From: Syntrophomonadaceae bacterium
GTDB lineage: Bacteria > Bacillota > Dethiobacteria > DTU022 > UBA8154
DNA length: 26,046 nucleotides
Assembly: GCA_007122565.1 (NCBI GenBank)
Contig: SKTJ01000301.1
Coordinates: forward strand, 1 to 26,046
Direction of reading: 5' to 3'
This document shows, one piece after another, positions 1 through 7,028 of this stretch. Under the pieces are notes generated by a model. It worked only from the letters and a program-made list of their open reading frames with translations. It searched no databases and was not told where the DNA came from. Position 1 is the stretch's first letter, and every line of letters starts with the position of its first letter. Both the position numbers and the translations under genes were made by a program.

Positions 1-261
1 TACGGGGACGGCAATGGCACCAATGCGCTGCACTGCAAGCCAGAGAGTTACCCACTGGGGGACATGGGGAAGATAAATCATCACCCGTTCTCCTTTTCTA
101 ATCCCCAGGTGATAAAGAGCCTGCCCCAATTTTTCCACAAGCATCTCCAGTTCAGTATAACTAAATTTCTTTCCCAGATAGATCAGGGTGGCTTTCTTGT
201 TATACTTTGCTGCAGTCTGCTTGAAGGCCGCGTAAATGTTGTTATAAGCCTGCTCCGACAT
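1..261 (-). CDS. AMP-forming acyl-CoA synthetase, N-terminal part (runs off left edge)
   Basis: Only the first 87 codons are in the window. The protein opens MSEQAYNNIYAAFKQTA and continues with YTELEMLVEKLGQALYHLGI, KGERVMIYLPHVPQW and LAVQRIGAIAVPV. This is the usual N-terminal layout of the ANL superfamily: a Tyr-Thr-Glu-Leu helix, the KGDRV-like strand, then the helix with the GAIAVPV turn. Such enzymes adenylate a carboxylic acid and transfer it to CoA. The AMP-binding loop and C-terminal domain lie outside the window, so chain-length or aromatic specificity cannot be judged. The ATG is preceded by AAAGGAGG with good spacing. The gene follows the LIV-type transporter genes after a 28-base gap on the same strand, so it is probably co-transcribed and may activate the imported substrate. 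Confidence 0.85.
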   Translation of the reverse strand, partial: MSEQAYNNIYAAFKQTAAKYNKKATLIYLGKKFSYTELEMLVEKLGQALYHLGIRKGERVMIYLPHVPQWVTLWLAVQRIGAIAVPV

Positions 262-289
262 AAGCTGTTCCTCCTTTCGTCCTCCTGTG

Positions 290-1036
290 TTACATACCGA
301 AATAGGCGGACATGACCTCAGGGTTATCCATTAACTCTTCCTTGGTGCCGCTCATGATCAGGGTGCCGTTTTCAATTATGAACCCACGGTCGATGTGTGG
401 CATGATCGGCCGGGCGTATTGCTCCGTGAGCAATACAGTCACCTCAAGACTGCGAATATCTTTGAGCGCCTGCACTACGATTGCCTGCATAACCGGGCTC
501 AGGCCCAAGAGGGGTTCATCGAGCAGAAGCAGCTTGGGGCGGGCCACCAGGGCCATACCGATGGCGATCATCTCCTGCTCACCGCCGCTGCAAAGACCGG
601 CTCTCCGGCTTTTTAATTTGGTCAGGGGAGGGAATATGTTATAAACAAGATCAATGGATTCCTGCACTTTTACTTGTTCTTTAATCAGGAAACCGCCCAA
701 CTGGAGGTTTTCCTCCACGCTCAGATCGCGGAAGACCGGATGTCGTTCCCGGCAGAGGACAATCCCCTTCTTTACCCTGTCGTTGGGACTTCTATTGCTG
801 ATGTCCTCTCCCTCGAAGTTTTGTTGCCCTACGATAGTAATGCGCTGTCCCCCTTTTCTGTGCTCCCGGAACTTCATGTGGAGGGTCAGCCCGGCCACGG
901 TGTTCATCAGAGTGGTTTTCCCGGCACTGTTGGAGCCGAAAACACCAACGATCTCCCCTTTTTTTACATCCAGATTTAAATTATTTACCGCGAGCGCGTT
1001 TTCATAAAAAATCATCAGATTTTTAACATCAAGCAA
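290..1036 (-). CDS. livF: LIV-type ABC transporter ATP-binding protein (LivF-like)
   Basis: One of two ATPase subunits of a branched-chain-amino-acid-type (HAAT family) importer, acting on the cytoplasmic face. Walker A is GSNSAGKTT (residues 34-42), the signature is CSGGEQ (about 149-154), and Walker B is LLLLDEP (169-175), followed by a switch region around LTEQ. About ten extra residues (FREHRKGGQR) follow the first helix compared with a typical LivF of about 235 residues. I chose the TTG at 1036 because AGGGGGAG sits just upstream and the protein then starts MLDVKNLMIF like other LivF proteins. A GTG at 1051 in the same frame is possible but poorly spaced. The start overlaps the end of livG by 8 bases, which suggests translational coupling. 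Substrate is inferred only from family. Confidence 0.88.
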   Translation of the reverse strand: MLDVKNLMIFYENALAVNNLNLDVKKGEIVGVFGSNSAGKTTLMNTVAGLTLHMKFREHRKGGQRITIVGQQNFEGEDISNRSPNDRVKKGIVLCRERHPVFRDLSVEENLQLGGFLIKEQVKVQESIDLVYNIFPPLTKLKSRRAGLCSGGEQEMIAIGMALVARPKLLLLDEPLLGLSPVMQAIVVQALKDIRSLEVTVLLTEQYARPIMPHIDRGFIIENGTLIMSGTKEELMDNPEVMSAYFGM

Positions 1037-1796
1037 TGGACTCCCCCTCACTTCCCAGGTACGCCTCTTTAACTTCTTTCGTATTCATTACTTCCTCAGG
1101 CGTTCCTTCAGCGATCTTTTTCCCGAAATTGAGGCAAATTACCTTGTTAACGATGCGAAACAGTTCCCGGATACGGTGCTCAATCATAATCATGTCTCTG
1201 CCTTCCTGGAGGATCCTCTCCAGGATAGGCACGGTGCTGGCTACTTCCGACATGCTCATACCGGAAAACAGCTCATCTAAAACTACCAAGTCAGGTTCCA
1301 GGCAGAGGCAGCGAGCCAACTCTAATCGCTTAAGGTAGCCGTGGGGCAGGGACCCGGTCAATTTATAGGGGATCTGGGATTCCCGCTCAAACCCCACATC
1401 CTCAAGCAACTGGATGGCAATTTCATCACGGTCACCGAAGTTGCCTCCCTGAAGCTGCTTTTTCACCCGGGGAGAGTAGAGGGGAATAATCAGGTTCTTG
1501 TATGCCTCCATATTGTAAAAAGGCCTGACCATCTGGAAGCTGCGGGCGATGCCCAGGTTTACGGCTCTGTTTGGTGCAATACCGGTTATGTTGCGCCCCT
1601 TGTAAATAACAGTGCCACTGTCCGGTTTAATGAATCCTGTAATCAGATTTATCAATGTGCTTTTCCCCGAACCGTTGGGACCGATAACTCCGATGCTTTC
1701 TCCCTCGTAGAGGGTAAAGCTTACATTGTTCACGGCTTTTACCCCGCCAAAGCTTTTAGAGAGTCCCGTTACTTTTAAAAGCTCTTTATTTTTCAT
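1029..1796 (-). CDS. livG: LIV-type ABC transporter ATP-binding protein (LivG-like)
   Basis: Second ATPase of the importer, 255 residues, the usual LivG length. Walker A is GPNGSGKST (39-47). A LivG-type tract follows (ITGIAPNRAVNLGIARSFQ), with Walker B DLVVLDE (169-175) and switch histidine in IEHRI. Two motif positions are unusual: the signature reads LPHGYLKRLELAR where LSYGxQRRLEIAR is normal, losing Ser and Gln, and Walker B is followed by Leu instead of Pro (DELFSGM). The reading frame is intact, so this looks like divergence rather than decay. The ATG has GGAGG nine bases upstream. The start overlaps the end of livM by 11 bases. Confidence 0.9.
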   Translation of the reverse strand: MKNKELLKVTGLSKSFGGVKAVNNVSFTLYEGESIGVIGPNGSGKSTLINLITGFIKPDSGTVIYKGRNITGIAPNRAVNLGIARSFQMVRPFYNMEAYKNLIIPLYSPRVKKQLQGGNFGDRDEIAIQLLEDVGFERESQIPYKLTGSLPHGYLKRLELARCLCLEPDLVVLDELFSGMSMSEVASTVPILERILQEGRDMIMIEHRIRELFRIVNKVICLNFGKKIAEGTPEEVMNTKEVKEAYLGSEGESIA

Positions 1797-2820
1797 CGGC
1801 TTTTTCCTCCAATGGGACTATTCTTTCGAACTGAAAGTATTTTCGTTGGGCAAATCGATAGATGCCCTCAGGCAAGCCCACGACGAAAAAGAGCAACATT
1901 ATACCGTACATGACGATCCGCAATGTGCCGAAAGCGCGGAGCAGCTCTGAGAAAGGCACAAGGATGAAAGCCCCCAGTACTCCACCGGCAAAGGTTCCTG
2001 TACCCCCGACCACAGCTGCTGTAAGGGGCAGAATGGAGTATTCCACCGCAAAAGCCGGCATCCCCACAATACGGTAGTGGAGGGTCATCAGGGCTCCGGC
2101 AAAGGTGGCTGGCATAGCAGCGATGAAAACGGCCTGTGCCTTGTACAATTGCACATTGAGACCACCTGCCAGCACGGACATATCATTATCATGGATCGCC
2201 CGCAGCACCAGGCCATAATCCGTATCAAAGAGCCTGAGAAAAATAAAGGTTACAGCCAGCACAATCACTACGGTCACATAAAGGCTGAAGGTTATCCCCG
2301 GCAGTCGCTGCAGGCCACTGATCCCTTCCGTCCCGCCCAAGTAGCCGGTGGCTTCGATAATGCGCATCAAAAACAAGGGCAGGGCAAAGGTAATGAGGGC
2401 GAAATAGATACCCCGCAAGCGCAGCACCGGGTAGATAATGATTGTGCACAAAATGGCTCCGGCAACTGTGGCCAAAGGAATGGAATAAAGGGGGGGCAGG
2501 CCAATGGTGCGATCAAAAAATCCTGTGAAATAAGCTCCGACCCCAAAGAAATAAGCTTGCCCCAGTGACACCAACCCCACGGAAAACAAGAAGTTCCAAC
2601 TCAGGGTCAACAGGGCAATAATACAGGCAATAAAAGCGACAGTTTGCCAGTAAGCCCCCGTAACGTCTGTAAGGAGGGGATAAATGAGCAAGGCTAATAC
2701 TGCAAGAATCCTTGGTCCTGTCAGGTAGAGAATCTCCCTGTATGAAGAGATGGCAAAGATATCATCCGCCCGGGCTTTAATACCCCGGTCTATTCGTTCC
2801 TTTCTGTATCCTGCTTTCAT
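1786..2820 (-). CDS. livM: LIV-type ABC transporter permease (LivM-like)
   Basis: Integral membrane permease of 344 residues that pairs with LivH to form the translocation path. After a charged cytoplasmic N-terminus (MKAGYRKERIDRGIKAR) there are about nine hydrophobic segments. The family blocks are present: SLGQAYFFGVGAYFTG, LRLRGIYFALITFALP, GGTEGISGL and the C-terminal VVGGTGTFAGGVLGAF. I chose the ATG at 2820 because it lies two bases after the livH stop and follows GAGAGGGTG. A longer reading frame exists upstream but would overlap livH heavily and lacks membrane-protein character. It overlaps livG at its 3' end, as expected of a tightly packed operon. Confidence 0.9.
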   Translation of the reverse strand: MKAGYRKERIDRGIKARADDIFAISSYREILYLTGPRILAVLALLIYPLLTDVTGAYWQTVAFIACIIALLTLSWNFLFSVGLVSLGQAYFFGVGAYFTGFFDRTIGLPPLYSIPLATVAGAILCTIIIYPVLRLRGIYFALITFALPLFLMRIIEATGYLGGTEGISGLQRLPGITFSLYVTVVIVLAVTFIFLRLFDTDYGLVLRAIHDNDMSVLAGGLNVQLYKAQAVFIAAMPATFAGALMTLHYRIVGMPAFAVEYSILPLTAAVVGGTGTFAGGVLGAFILVPFSELLRAFGTLRIVMYGIMLLFFVVGLPEGIYRFAQRKYFQFERIVPLEEKADEK

Positions 2821-2822
2821 GC

Positions 2823-3692
2823 TCACACCCTCTCTTCCAGTTCCTTGAATTTGCCGAGCAGCCCCGAAGGCTTCACGGCGAGGACGATGAGTATTGCTGC
2901 CAGGTAAACCGCTTCTTTCCAGTGAGGGGCAAAAAAGGTACTGGTAATCACTTGGGCATAGCCAAGAATGATGCAAGCCAGAATGAGCCCTTTGGTACTT
3001 TCCAACCCGCCCAGCACTGTTACCGCCAGAGCGATCAACAGTACTTCATAACCGATATTGATATTGATAATGCCCAGGGGCAGGATCATCACGGCGGCTA
3101 TTGCGGCAAAAGCACCACCGATGGCAAAGCTGTAGGTGGCTGCCCAGTCGGAGTCGATTCCTACAGCAAGGGCAGTGTATTCATCCTGTGCCATCCCCAG
3201 CAGGGCCAACCCTGTCTTTGTGCGGTGCGTAAAAAACCATAAAAAAACCGCCAGCAGTAAGGCTACTACGATAATCAAAGAGCGCTGGTAATCCAGGGTT
3301 GTTTCGAAGATAGTAAATCGCCCCCGTGCTATATAAGGCAGAGAGTATTCATAGGTAACAAACCCGAGCCAGCGGAAAAATTCGAGCATACAGATGCCGA
3401 TGGCAAAGGTGGCAATAACCTCGTTTAAGACAATACCCCGCACACGAATTACTATCAGTTTGTAGATGGCAGCCCCCAGCAGTGCGGTAATAAAAATTGT
3501 GAGAACTACGGCAATAAAATATGGAAGTCCCATTTTCAACAGAAAATAAGCGAGATAACCGGCGAAGAGGTAAATGCCCCCGTGGCTGAAATTTGCCACA
3601 CCGCTCAGGCCGAAGGTGAGGCTGAATCCCAGGGCCAAGAGCATTAGTACGGCACTGTTAACTAAACCGAATACCAGCATAGATTCAATCAT
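2823..3692 (-). CDS. livH: LIV-type ABC transporter permease (LivH-like)
   Basis: Integral membrane permease of 289 residues. The N-terminal block MLLALGFSLTFGLSGVANFS followed by HGG is a clear LivH signature. The central EVIATFAIGICMLEFFRW region and C-terminal TVLGGLESTKGLILACIILG block fit the same family. Eight or so hydrophobic segments can be seen. GGAGGG lies 13 bases upstream of the ATG, a rather long spacing. A 95-base gap with a strong hairpin separates it from the receptor gene upstream, which may allow more receptor than permease to be made. Confidence 0.9.
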   Translation of the reverse strand: MIESMLVFGLVNSAVLMLLALGFSLTFGLSGVANFSHGGIYLFAGYLAYFLLKMGLPYFIAVVLTIFITALLGAAIYKLIVIRVRGIVLNEVIATFAIGICMLEFFRWLGFVTYEYSLPYIARGRFTIFETTLDYQRSLIIVVALLLAVFLWFFTHRTKTGLALLGMAQDEYTALAVGIDSDWAATYSFAIGGAFAAIAAVMILPLGIININIGYEVLLIALAVTVLGGLESTKGLILACIILGYAQVITSTFFAPHWKEAVYLAAILIVLAVKPSGLLGKFKELEERV

Positions 3693-3721
3693 ATAATTCC
3701 GCCTGCCCTCCTAAAGATTTT

Positions 3722-3764
3722 GGTGTGGGGAGCTACTATAGCATAGTGCGGGCCTCCCCACACC
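3722..3764 (-). promoter_or_regulatory. Intercistronic hairpin between receptor and permease genes
   Basis: A perfect 11-bp inverted repeat (GGTGTGGGGAG at 3722-3732 and CTCCCCACACC at 3754-3764) encloses a 21-base loop that itself holds ACTAT-AGC-ATAGT. On the transcribed strand it is followed by AAAATCTTTAG, not a U-run, so it is not a standard intrinsic terminator. Its place after a periplasmic-receptor-type gene fits an RNA processing or 3'-end protecting element, which would raise receptor mRNA over permease mRNA. That role is inferred. Confidence 0.6.
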
Positions 3765-3787
3765 TTATTACGTATAAACGGTGGAAA

Positions 3788-5092
3788 TTACATGTAAGGT
3801 GGAAGCTCAATATCATCTTCAGCGATCATTTCCGGGAAGACAGGCACCCTCACCCCTGGCTCACGCCACTGAAATGCACCGCCCAATGCCGTTTCCGCAG
3901 GGTCCATTCCGTACACAACCTGATGGTTTTCATCAAAGCGGATTCTGCCGATTACACCGTATGTGTCTGTCTCTTCCAGTGCTGCCACAATCGCATCGCC
4001 ATCCAGGCTGCCTGCCCGTTCAATGGCCTCTTTCAGCACATAAACGGAATCATAGGAGGGACCGGGTGCATGGCCAGCCAAAGAAGCTCTGGCGCTTTCC
4101 CCGAATTTTTCACCGAACTTTTTGTTAAATTCGATAGACATAGGGACGGCTTCAGCGGGCAGGGGGCCAATTTCGAAAATAAAATTGATTAAACCGTCAA
4201 GCTCGCCTTCAAAGACATCCCAGGCATTTTCCGGTGCTGCCGGGCTGATGAAACCGGCCAGTAACGCTGGAACCTCCATGTCACGGGCTTGTTTAACCAG
4301 GACCCCGGACTGAGGCATATCAAATATGGGCACAATCACCTGGGCTCCGCCCTGCCGTGCCTTAGTTAAGGAAGATGAAAAGTCGCCTGCGCCGGTGGGG
4401 TAGACATCAAAGCCCACAACTTCCCAGTTGTTATTATTTAACCAAGCTTCCACTCCTCCGCCAGTTCCTTTGGCCCAGAGGACATCCTGAGCAACTATGA
4501 ACGCTTTATTAAAGCCAAATTCAGTCTCAAGATAGCCCATCATCTGATTCAAGTACATAACCAAGTAGGGTGCATTCAGGCACATGCGGAAAATGTACTT
4601 GTATTCATCATAATTCTCTGCAATCTTGGTCTGCATCTCAGGAGTCATGGCAGTGGTAACGATATAGGGAATTTTGTGCTCGGCAATGACATCCATGGAA
4701 GCAAGTAAAACTTCCGAGCGGAAAGCGCCGAACAGGATGGCATGGGGTTCTTCTGTTAGAATGATCCGCTCCAGTGCGGCCAAAGCATCGTGTATGGGGA
4801 TACCTGCTTCGTGCTCCCGTGTATCGATGGTAACAACTTCGAAGGGGCGCTGTTCACCAGCCAAATTAACACCGCCAGCGGCGTTAATCTCCTCTACGGC
4901 CATCTCGATGGCCCGTACACCATCCCGTCCCTCGATGGAGCCGAGGGCTGTAGGTATGGCAACAACGATTGGCTCTCCGCTAGCCACCTGAGTCGGCGCT
5001 TCTTGAGGAGAACAGCCGCTAATGGACCAAACCGACAGTAGCATTAACGCTACCAACAACCCCCATAGTGCTTTTTTCTTCTTCATAATCAC
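3788..5092 (-). CDS. livK: LIV-type ABC transporter substrate-binding lipoprotein (LivK-like)
   Basis: The 434-residue solute receptor for the importer. It begins with a lipoprotein signal: KKKK, a hydrophobic core and the lipobox ISGC with Cys27 as the lipidated residue, so it should be anchored outside the membrane. The mature part looks like a type I periplasmic-binding (Peripla_BP_6) fold: AIPTALGSIEGRDGVRAIEM, then EEINAAGGVNLAGEQRPFEV, and later HAILFGAFRSEVLLA and PAEAVP. The start is the GTG at 5092, six bases after AAGGAGG. An ATG at 5086 gives a more conventional MKKKK start and is nearly as likely. The ligand cannot be read from sequence; the acyl-CoA synthetase at the other end of the operon hints at an organic acid. 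Confidence 0.9.
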   Translation of the reverse strand: MIMKKKKALWGLLVALMLLSVWSISGCSPQEAPTQVASGEPIVVAIPTALGSIEGRDGVRAIEMAVEEINAAGGVNLAGEQRPFEVVTIDTREHEAGIPIHDALAALERIILTEEPHAILFGAFRSEVLLASMDVIAEHKIPYIVTTAMTPEMQTKIAENYDEYKYIFRMCLNAPYLVMYLNQMMGYLETEFGFNKAFIVAQDVLWAKGTGGGVEAWLNNNNWEVVGFDVYPTGAGDFSSSLTKARQGGAQVIVPIFDMPQSGVLVKQARDMEVPALLAGFISPAAPENAWDVFEGELDGLINFIFEIGPLPAEAVPMSIEFNKKFGEKFGESARASLAGHAPGPSYDSVYVLKEAIERAGSLDGDAIVAALEETDTYGVIGRIRFDENHQVVYGMDPAETALGGAFQWREPGVRVPVFPEMIAEDDIELPPYM

Positions 5093-5294
5093 TGTTGACC
5101 TCCTTCTAATTAAGTTTTAATTGGATAAAAAACGAAAAAGACAATATGAATATCCAGCCTTAAATACCAACCGTTTATACATCACCTCCTCATCTACCAA
5201 TAACCGTTTTTTCCTATTTTCACACCAGCATGGTGAAAAATTTGCAAATTAAGATGAACAAATGTAACTATTAAATTTATTCTATCTTTTGTAT

Positions 5295-5310
5295 TGCAAT
5301 TAATATGCCA
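5295..5310 (-). promoter_or_regulatory. Candidate sigma-54 (-24/-12) promoter for the transporter operon
   Basis: Read on the minus strand this is TGGCATATTAATTGCA. Compared with the family consensus TGGCACG-N4-TTGCW it keeps the invariant GG and GC with exactly ten bases between them, and matches the -12 element fully. The start point would be near 5283, giving a leader of about 190 bases before livK. A 15-base palindrome upstream could bind the required enhancer protein. No sigma-54 activator gene is in the window, so this stays a candidate. Confidence 0.4.
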
Positions 5311-5748
5311 ATTTTGCAAAAGGTCCAAAAATAAAGGTAAAAGTAGGTATTTATTAAATACTAATACCCATTTATTTCATAAGTGGCATCATTAAGGTTG
5401 AGTAACTGTCAAAAATGAACTTTACTGCTTTTAATCATATGCAAGAAGAGGTCTCAGTATTTTAGCACTAGATTGAAAAAAACAAGCCTTTGGATCTGAT
5501 TGGTTTTAAATTTGCATAGTGAACGTTTGCTAAAAAAGAGAGTTTCAAAAATAACAACCCATATTTTATAAAAAGCCAATTTTCGCAGCGCTACGGCCAA
5601 TTACTAAAAAAAAGTTACATAAAATTGTATCTGTGCAGGAAATTTTGCACATCATGTCGAATAAAGCCATAAAAGTCGCATAATTACAGATTGTTTTTCC
5701 CTGGAATTTCTTTTTAAACTGTTATCCATCTAAGCGATAGCGGCGAAA

Positions 5749-5754
5749 TATAAT
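5749..5754 (+). promoter_or_regulatory. Possible -10 element for the XRE/CooT unit
   Basis: TATAAT lies 23 bases before the XRE start codon. No good -35 hexamer is found at 16-18 bases upstream (the region reads CCATCT), so the promoter may need an activator or be weak. Confidence 0.35.
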
Positions 5755-5777
5755 AGAACCGAAATGGGGGATGCGCA

Positions 5778-5999
5778 ATGCAAAACAATGCCATTGGTCG
5801 CCGGATCCGGGGATTGCGTCGCCTGAAGAGAATGACCCAGCAGCAACTCGCTGTGTGTTTGGGCTTGTCCGCCAGTCAGCTCAGCAATATTGAGCGGGGT
5901 CTGAAAAAACCGCAACCAGAGTTGCTGGAAAAGATTGCGGCGAACTTGAATGTTGCCCGGGAAGAATTAATAATTCTTCCCACAGGGGATAATAATTAA
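5778..5999 (+). CDS. Small XRE-family DNA-binding protein
   Basis: A 73-residue protein that is almost entirely one HTH_3 (cro/C1) domain: IGRRIRGLRRLKRMTQQQLA, then LGLSASQLSNIERGLKKPQP and LEKIAANLNVAREELI. The helix-turn-helix is at residues 19-41 with the usual SNIERG recognition helix end. With no effector domain, it probably acts as a small dimeric repressor. The ATG follows GGGGG at about eight bases. It lies five bases before the frame that contains the CooT-type gene, so the two are likely co-transcribed. Target unknown; autoregulation or control of the divergent transporter operon are both possible. Confidence 0.85.
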   Translation: MQNNAIGRRIRGLRRLKRMTQQQLAVCLGLSASQLSNIERGLKKPQPELLEKIAANLNVAREELIILPTGDNN

Positions 6000-6018
6000 A
6001 AAATATGGAGGTGAAAAA

Positions 6019-6081
6019 ATGTTTCGCCTGCCGGGGGCGGGACAATATGCTAATGTGTCAGTCCAGCGTTTATACAGTTAA
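6019..6081 (+). CDS. Possible 20-residue leader peptide overlapping the CooT start
   Basis: GGAGGTGAAAAAATG is the best ribosome-binding site in the neighbourhood, and it opens a frame encoding MFRLPGAGQYANVSVQRLYS, which stops at 6081. The likely CooT start (6053) lies inside it in another frame. It may be a leader peptide that brings ribosomes to the downstream start, or a coincidence. I know of no homologue. Confidence 0.3.
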   Translation: MFRLPGAGQYANVSVQRLYS

Positions 6082-6247
6082 GGATGGCCGCGAAGAGCTT
6101 GTCATGAAGGATGTATCTTTGATCAAGCCGGGCACGGTTGAAGGGGAACTTCTGCTGGAGGGGATTTTGGGAGAACAAAAAGTAGTTAAAGGGCGTTTGA
6201 AAGAGTTGCAATTAATGGATCATAAGATCCTGGTGGAGCAAATCTGA
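6053..6247 (+). CDS. CooT-family small nickel-binding protein
   Basis: A 64-residue protein starting MCQSSVYTVKDGREELVMKD, continuing GILGEQKVVKGRLKELQLMD and HKILVE. The Met-Cys start, the VYLVKDGKEE-like strand, and the FGEQK.v.GrI.ei...H.I.le end match the CooT/RNA_bind_2 family as I know it. In Rhodospirillum rubrum CooT the Cys at position 2 binds nickel during CO dehydrogenase maturation. I chose this ATG because it places Cys at position 2. The frame is open to 6005 and would add 16 residues with two more cysteines (KKCFACRG). The ribosome-binding site at 6053 is weak; a stronger one serves an overlapping frame. No CO dehydrogenase or hydrogenase gene is nearby, so the client enzyme is unknown. 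Confidence 0.7.
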   Translation: MCQSSVYTVKDGREELVMKDVSLIKPGTVEGELLLEGILGEQKVVKGRLKELQLMDHKILVEQI

Positions 6248-6286
6248 AGCTTATTATACCAGGTGATTCTGTTGTTTCTAAGTGTA

Positions 6287-6322
6287 ACGCCGGTCCTGCA
6301 CAAAGCAGGCCCGGCGTTTTTT
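6287..6322 (+). terminator. Intrinsic terminator after the CooT gene
   Basis: ACGCCGG-T-CCTGC pairs with GCAGG-C-CCGGCGT around an ACAAA loop, with a single mismatch, followed directly by six T. It is a strong terminator and cleanly ends the XRE/CooT unit before the next promoter. Confidence 0.92.
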
Positions 6323-6353
6323 ATGATAAGTTATATATTTTTTTACCGGGCCG

Positions 6354-6382
6354 TTGTTTTTTATAACCTCTTTTGCTATAAT
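6354..6382 (+). promoter_or_regulatory. Sigma-A promoter of the HTH / 299-residue protein / reductase operon
   Basis: TTGTTT and TATAAT are separated by 17 bases. The start point should fall near 6389. It is the only good promoter between the upstream terminator and the HTH gene, and drives three genes with short gaps. Confidence 0.75.
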
Positions 6383-6388
6383 TAGGCG

Positions 6389-6408
6389 TGTACACAAAAT
6401 TGTGCACA
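6389..6408 (+). promoter_or_regulatory. Palindromic operator at the transcription start
   Basis: TGTACACAAAATTGTGCACA is a 20-base inverted repeat with two mismatched pairs (half-site TGTRCACAA). It begins seven bases after the -10 box, where a bound protein would block initiation. The first gene downstream encodes an HTH protein, so autorepression is a natural guess. Confidence 0.55.
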
Positions 6409-6461
6409 GAGCTTGCAGTCTGCCTGAAACTGTAAATTAAGGATAAAGGGGCGCAGTTGCA

Positions 6462-6992
6462 TTGCCCGGAGAATTGGTTCGTATTGGTGAGAAGATTATC
6501 AGCATCGATAAAATAGAGGATACCATAAAACAAATTCTGGAGCTACGCGCAGCCGGTTTTTCCCAACAGGAAGCGGCCGGGCGTCTTGGCCTTGACCGTA
6601 CCTTTATTTCCCGTCTGGAAACCTTAGGAGAGGTACGCAAGGGGAAAAGACTGGCTGTCATTGGTTTTCCGCTGCGCAACTTTGAAGAGATCGACCGTAT
6701 TGCAAAAAGCCGGGGGGTGGAGTTCACCTGGCTGATGAGTGAAAAAGAGCGGTGGGATCTGGTGGAGGGTCAAAGCGCCCTGGAGTTTCTAGATCTTATT
6801 ATGGAAAAGATCGCCGTTCTGCAACGCTTCGATCTGGCAATCTTTATCGGATCGCGGAAGTGGCAAAAAATCACTGAGGCGCTGCTGGACTGCCCAGTTG
6901 TGTTTTTGGAACTGGGCAGCTCGCCCATTACTGAAGACTGTACCCTGGCTCCGCAGCGTTTTAAGGAAATCCTGGAACAGGTGCTTAAGTAA
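6462..6992 (+). CDS. HTH protein with uncharacterised C-terminal domain
   Basis: A 176-residue protein. Residues 32-53 (GFSQQEAAGRLGLDRTFISR) form a clear XRE/ParB-like helix-turn-helix. The rest, about 115 residues, has alternating strands and helices (KRLAVIGFPL, FDLAIFIG, CPVVFLELGS) that suggest an alpha/beta ligand-binding or Rossmann-like domain; I do not recognise the family. The start is TTG at 6462, ten bases after AAAGGGG; no ATG fits. It is the first gene of an operon with the 299-residue protein (36-base gap) and an acyl-ACP-reductase-like enzyme. A metabolite-responsive regulator of this operon, acting at the palindrome over its own start point, is the simplest reading but is inferred. 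Confidence 0.75.
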   Translation: MPGELVRIGEKIISIDKIEDTIKQILELRAAGFSQQEAAGRLGLDRTFISRLETLGEVRKGKRLAVIGFPLRNFEEIDRIAKSRGVEFTWLMSEKERWDLVEGQSALEFLDLIMEKIAVLQRFDLAIFIGSRKWQKITEALLDCPVVFLELGSSPITEDCTLAPQRFKEILEQVLK

Positions 6993-7028
6993 GAGTTCCT
7001 GATTGGAAAAGGGAAAGGGAGGTGAAGC

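Larger units (their letters stand above)
5093..5777. other. AT-rich intergenic region between divergent units
   Basis: No convincing gene is present. The stretch is much richer in A and T than its neighbours. It separates the minus-strand transporter operon from the plus-strand XRE/CooT pair, so it should hold both promoters. Visible elements are a sigma-54-like site (5295-5310), a 15-base palindrome GTATTTATTAAATAC (5347-5361) about 36 bases upstream of that site, a small inverted repeat TTTTCAC/GTGAAAA around 5217-5240, and a TATAAT at 5749-5754 with no clear -35 for the plus-strand gene. The rest shows nothing I can name. Confidence 0.5.

Noticed and set aside
2821..2976. 52-residue N-terminal extension of LivM
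   Set aside because: It would overlap livH by over 150 bases, and the ATG at 2820 has a proper site right after the livH stop.
5150..5190. Small minus-strand frame after AGGAGGTGATG
   Set aside because: The spacing between the ribosome-binding sequence and ATG is too short, and the roughly 21-residue product shows no recognisable feature.
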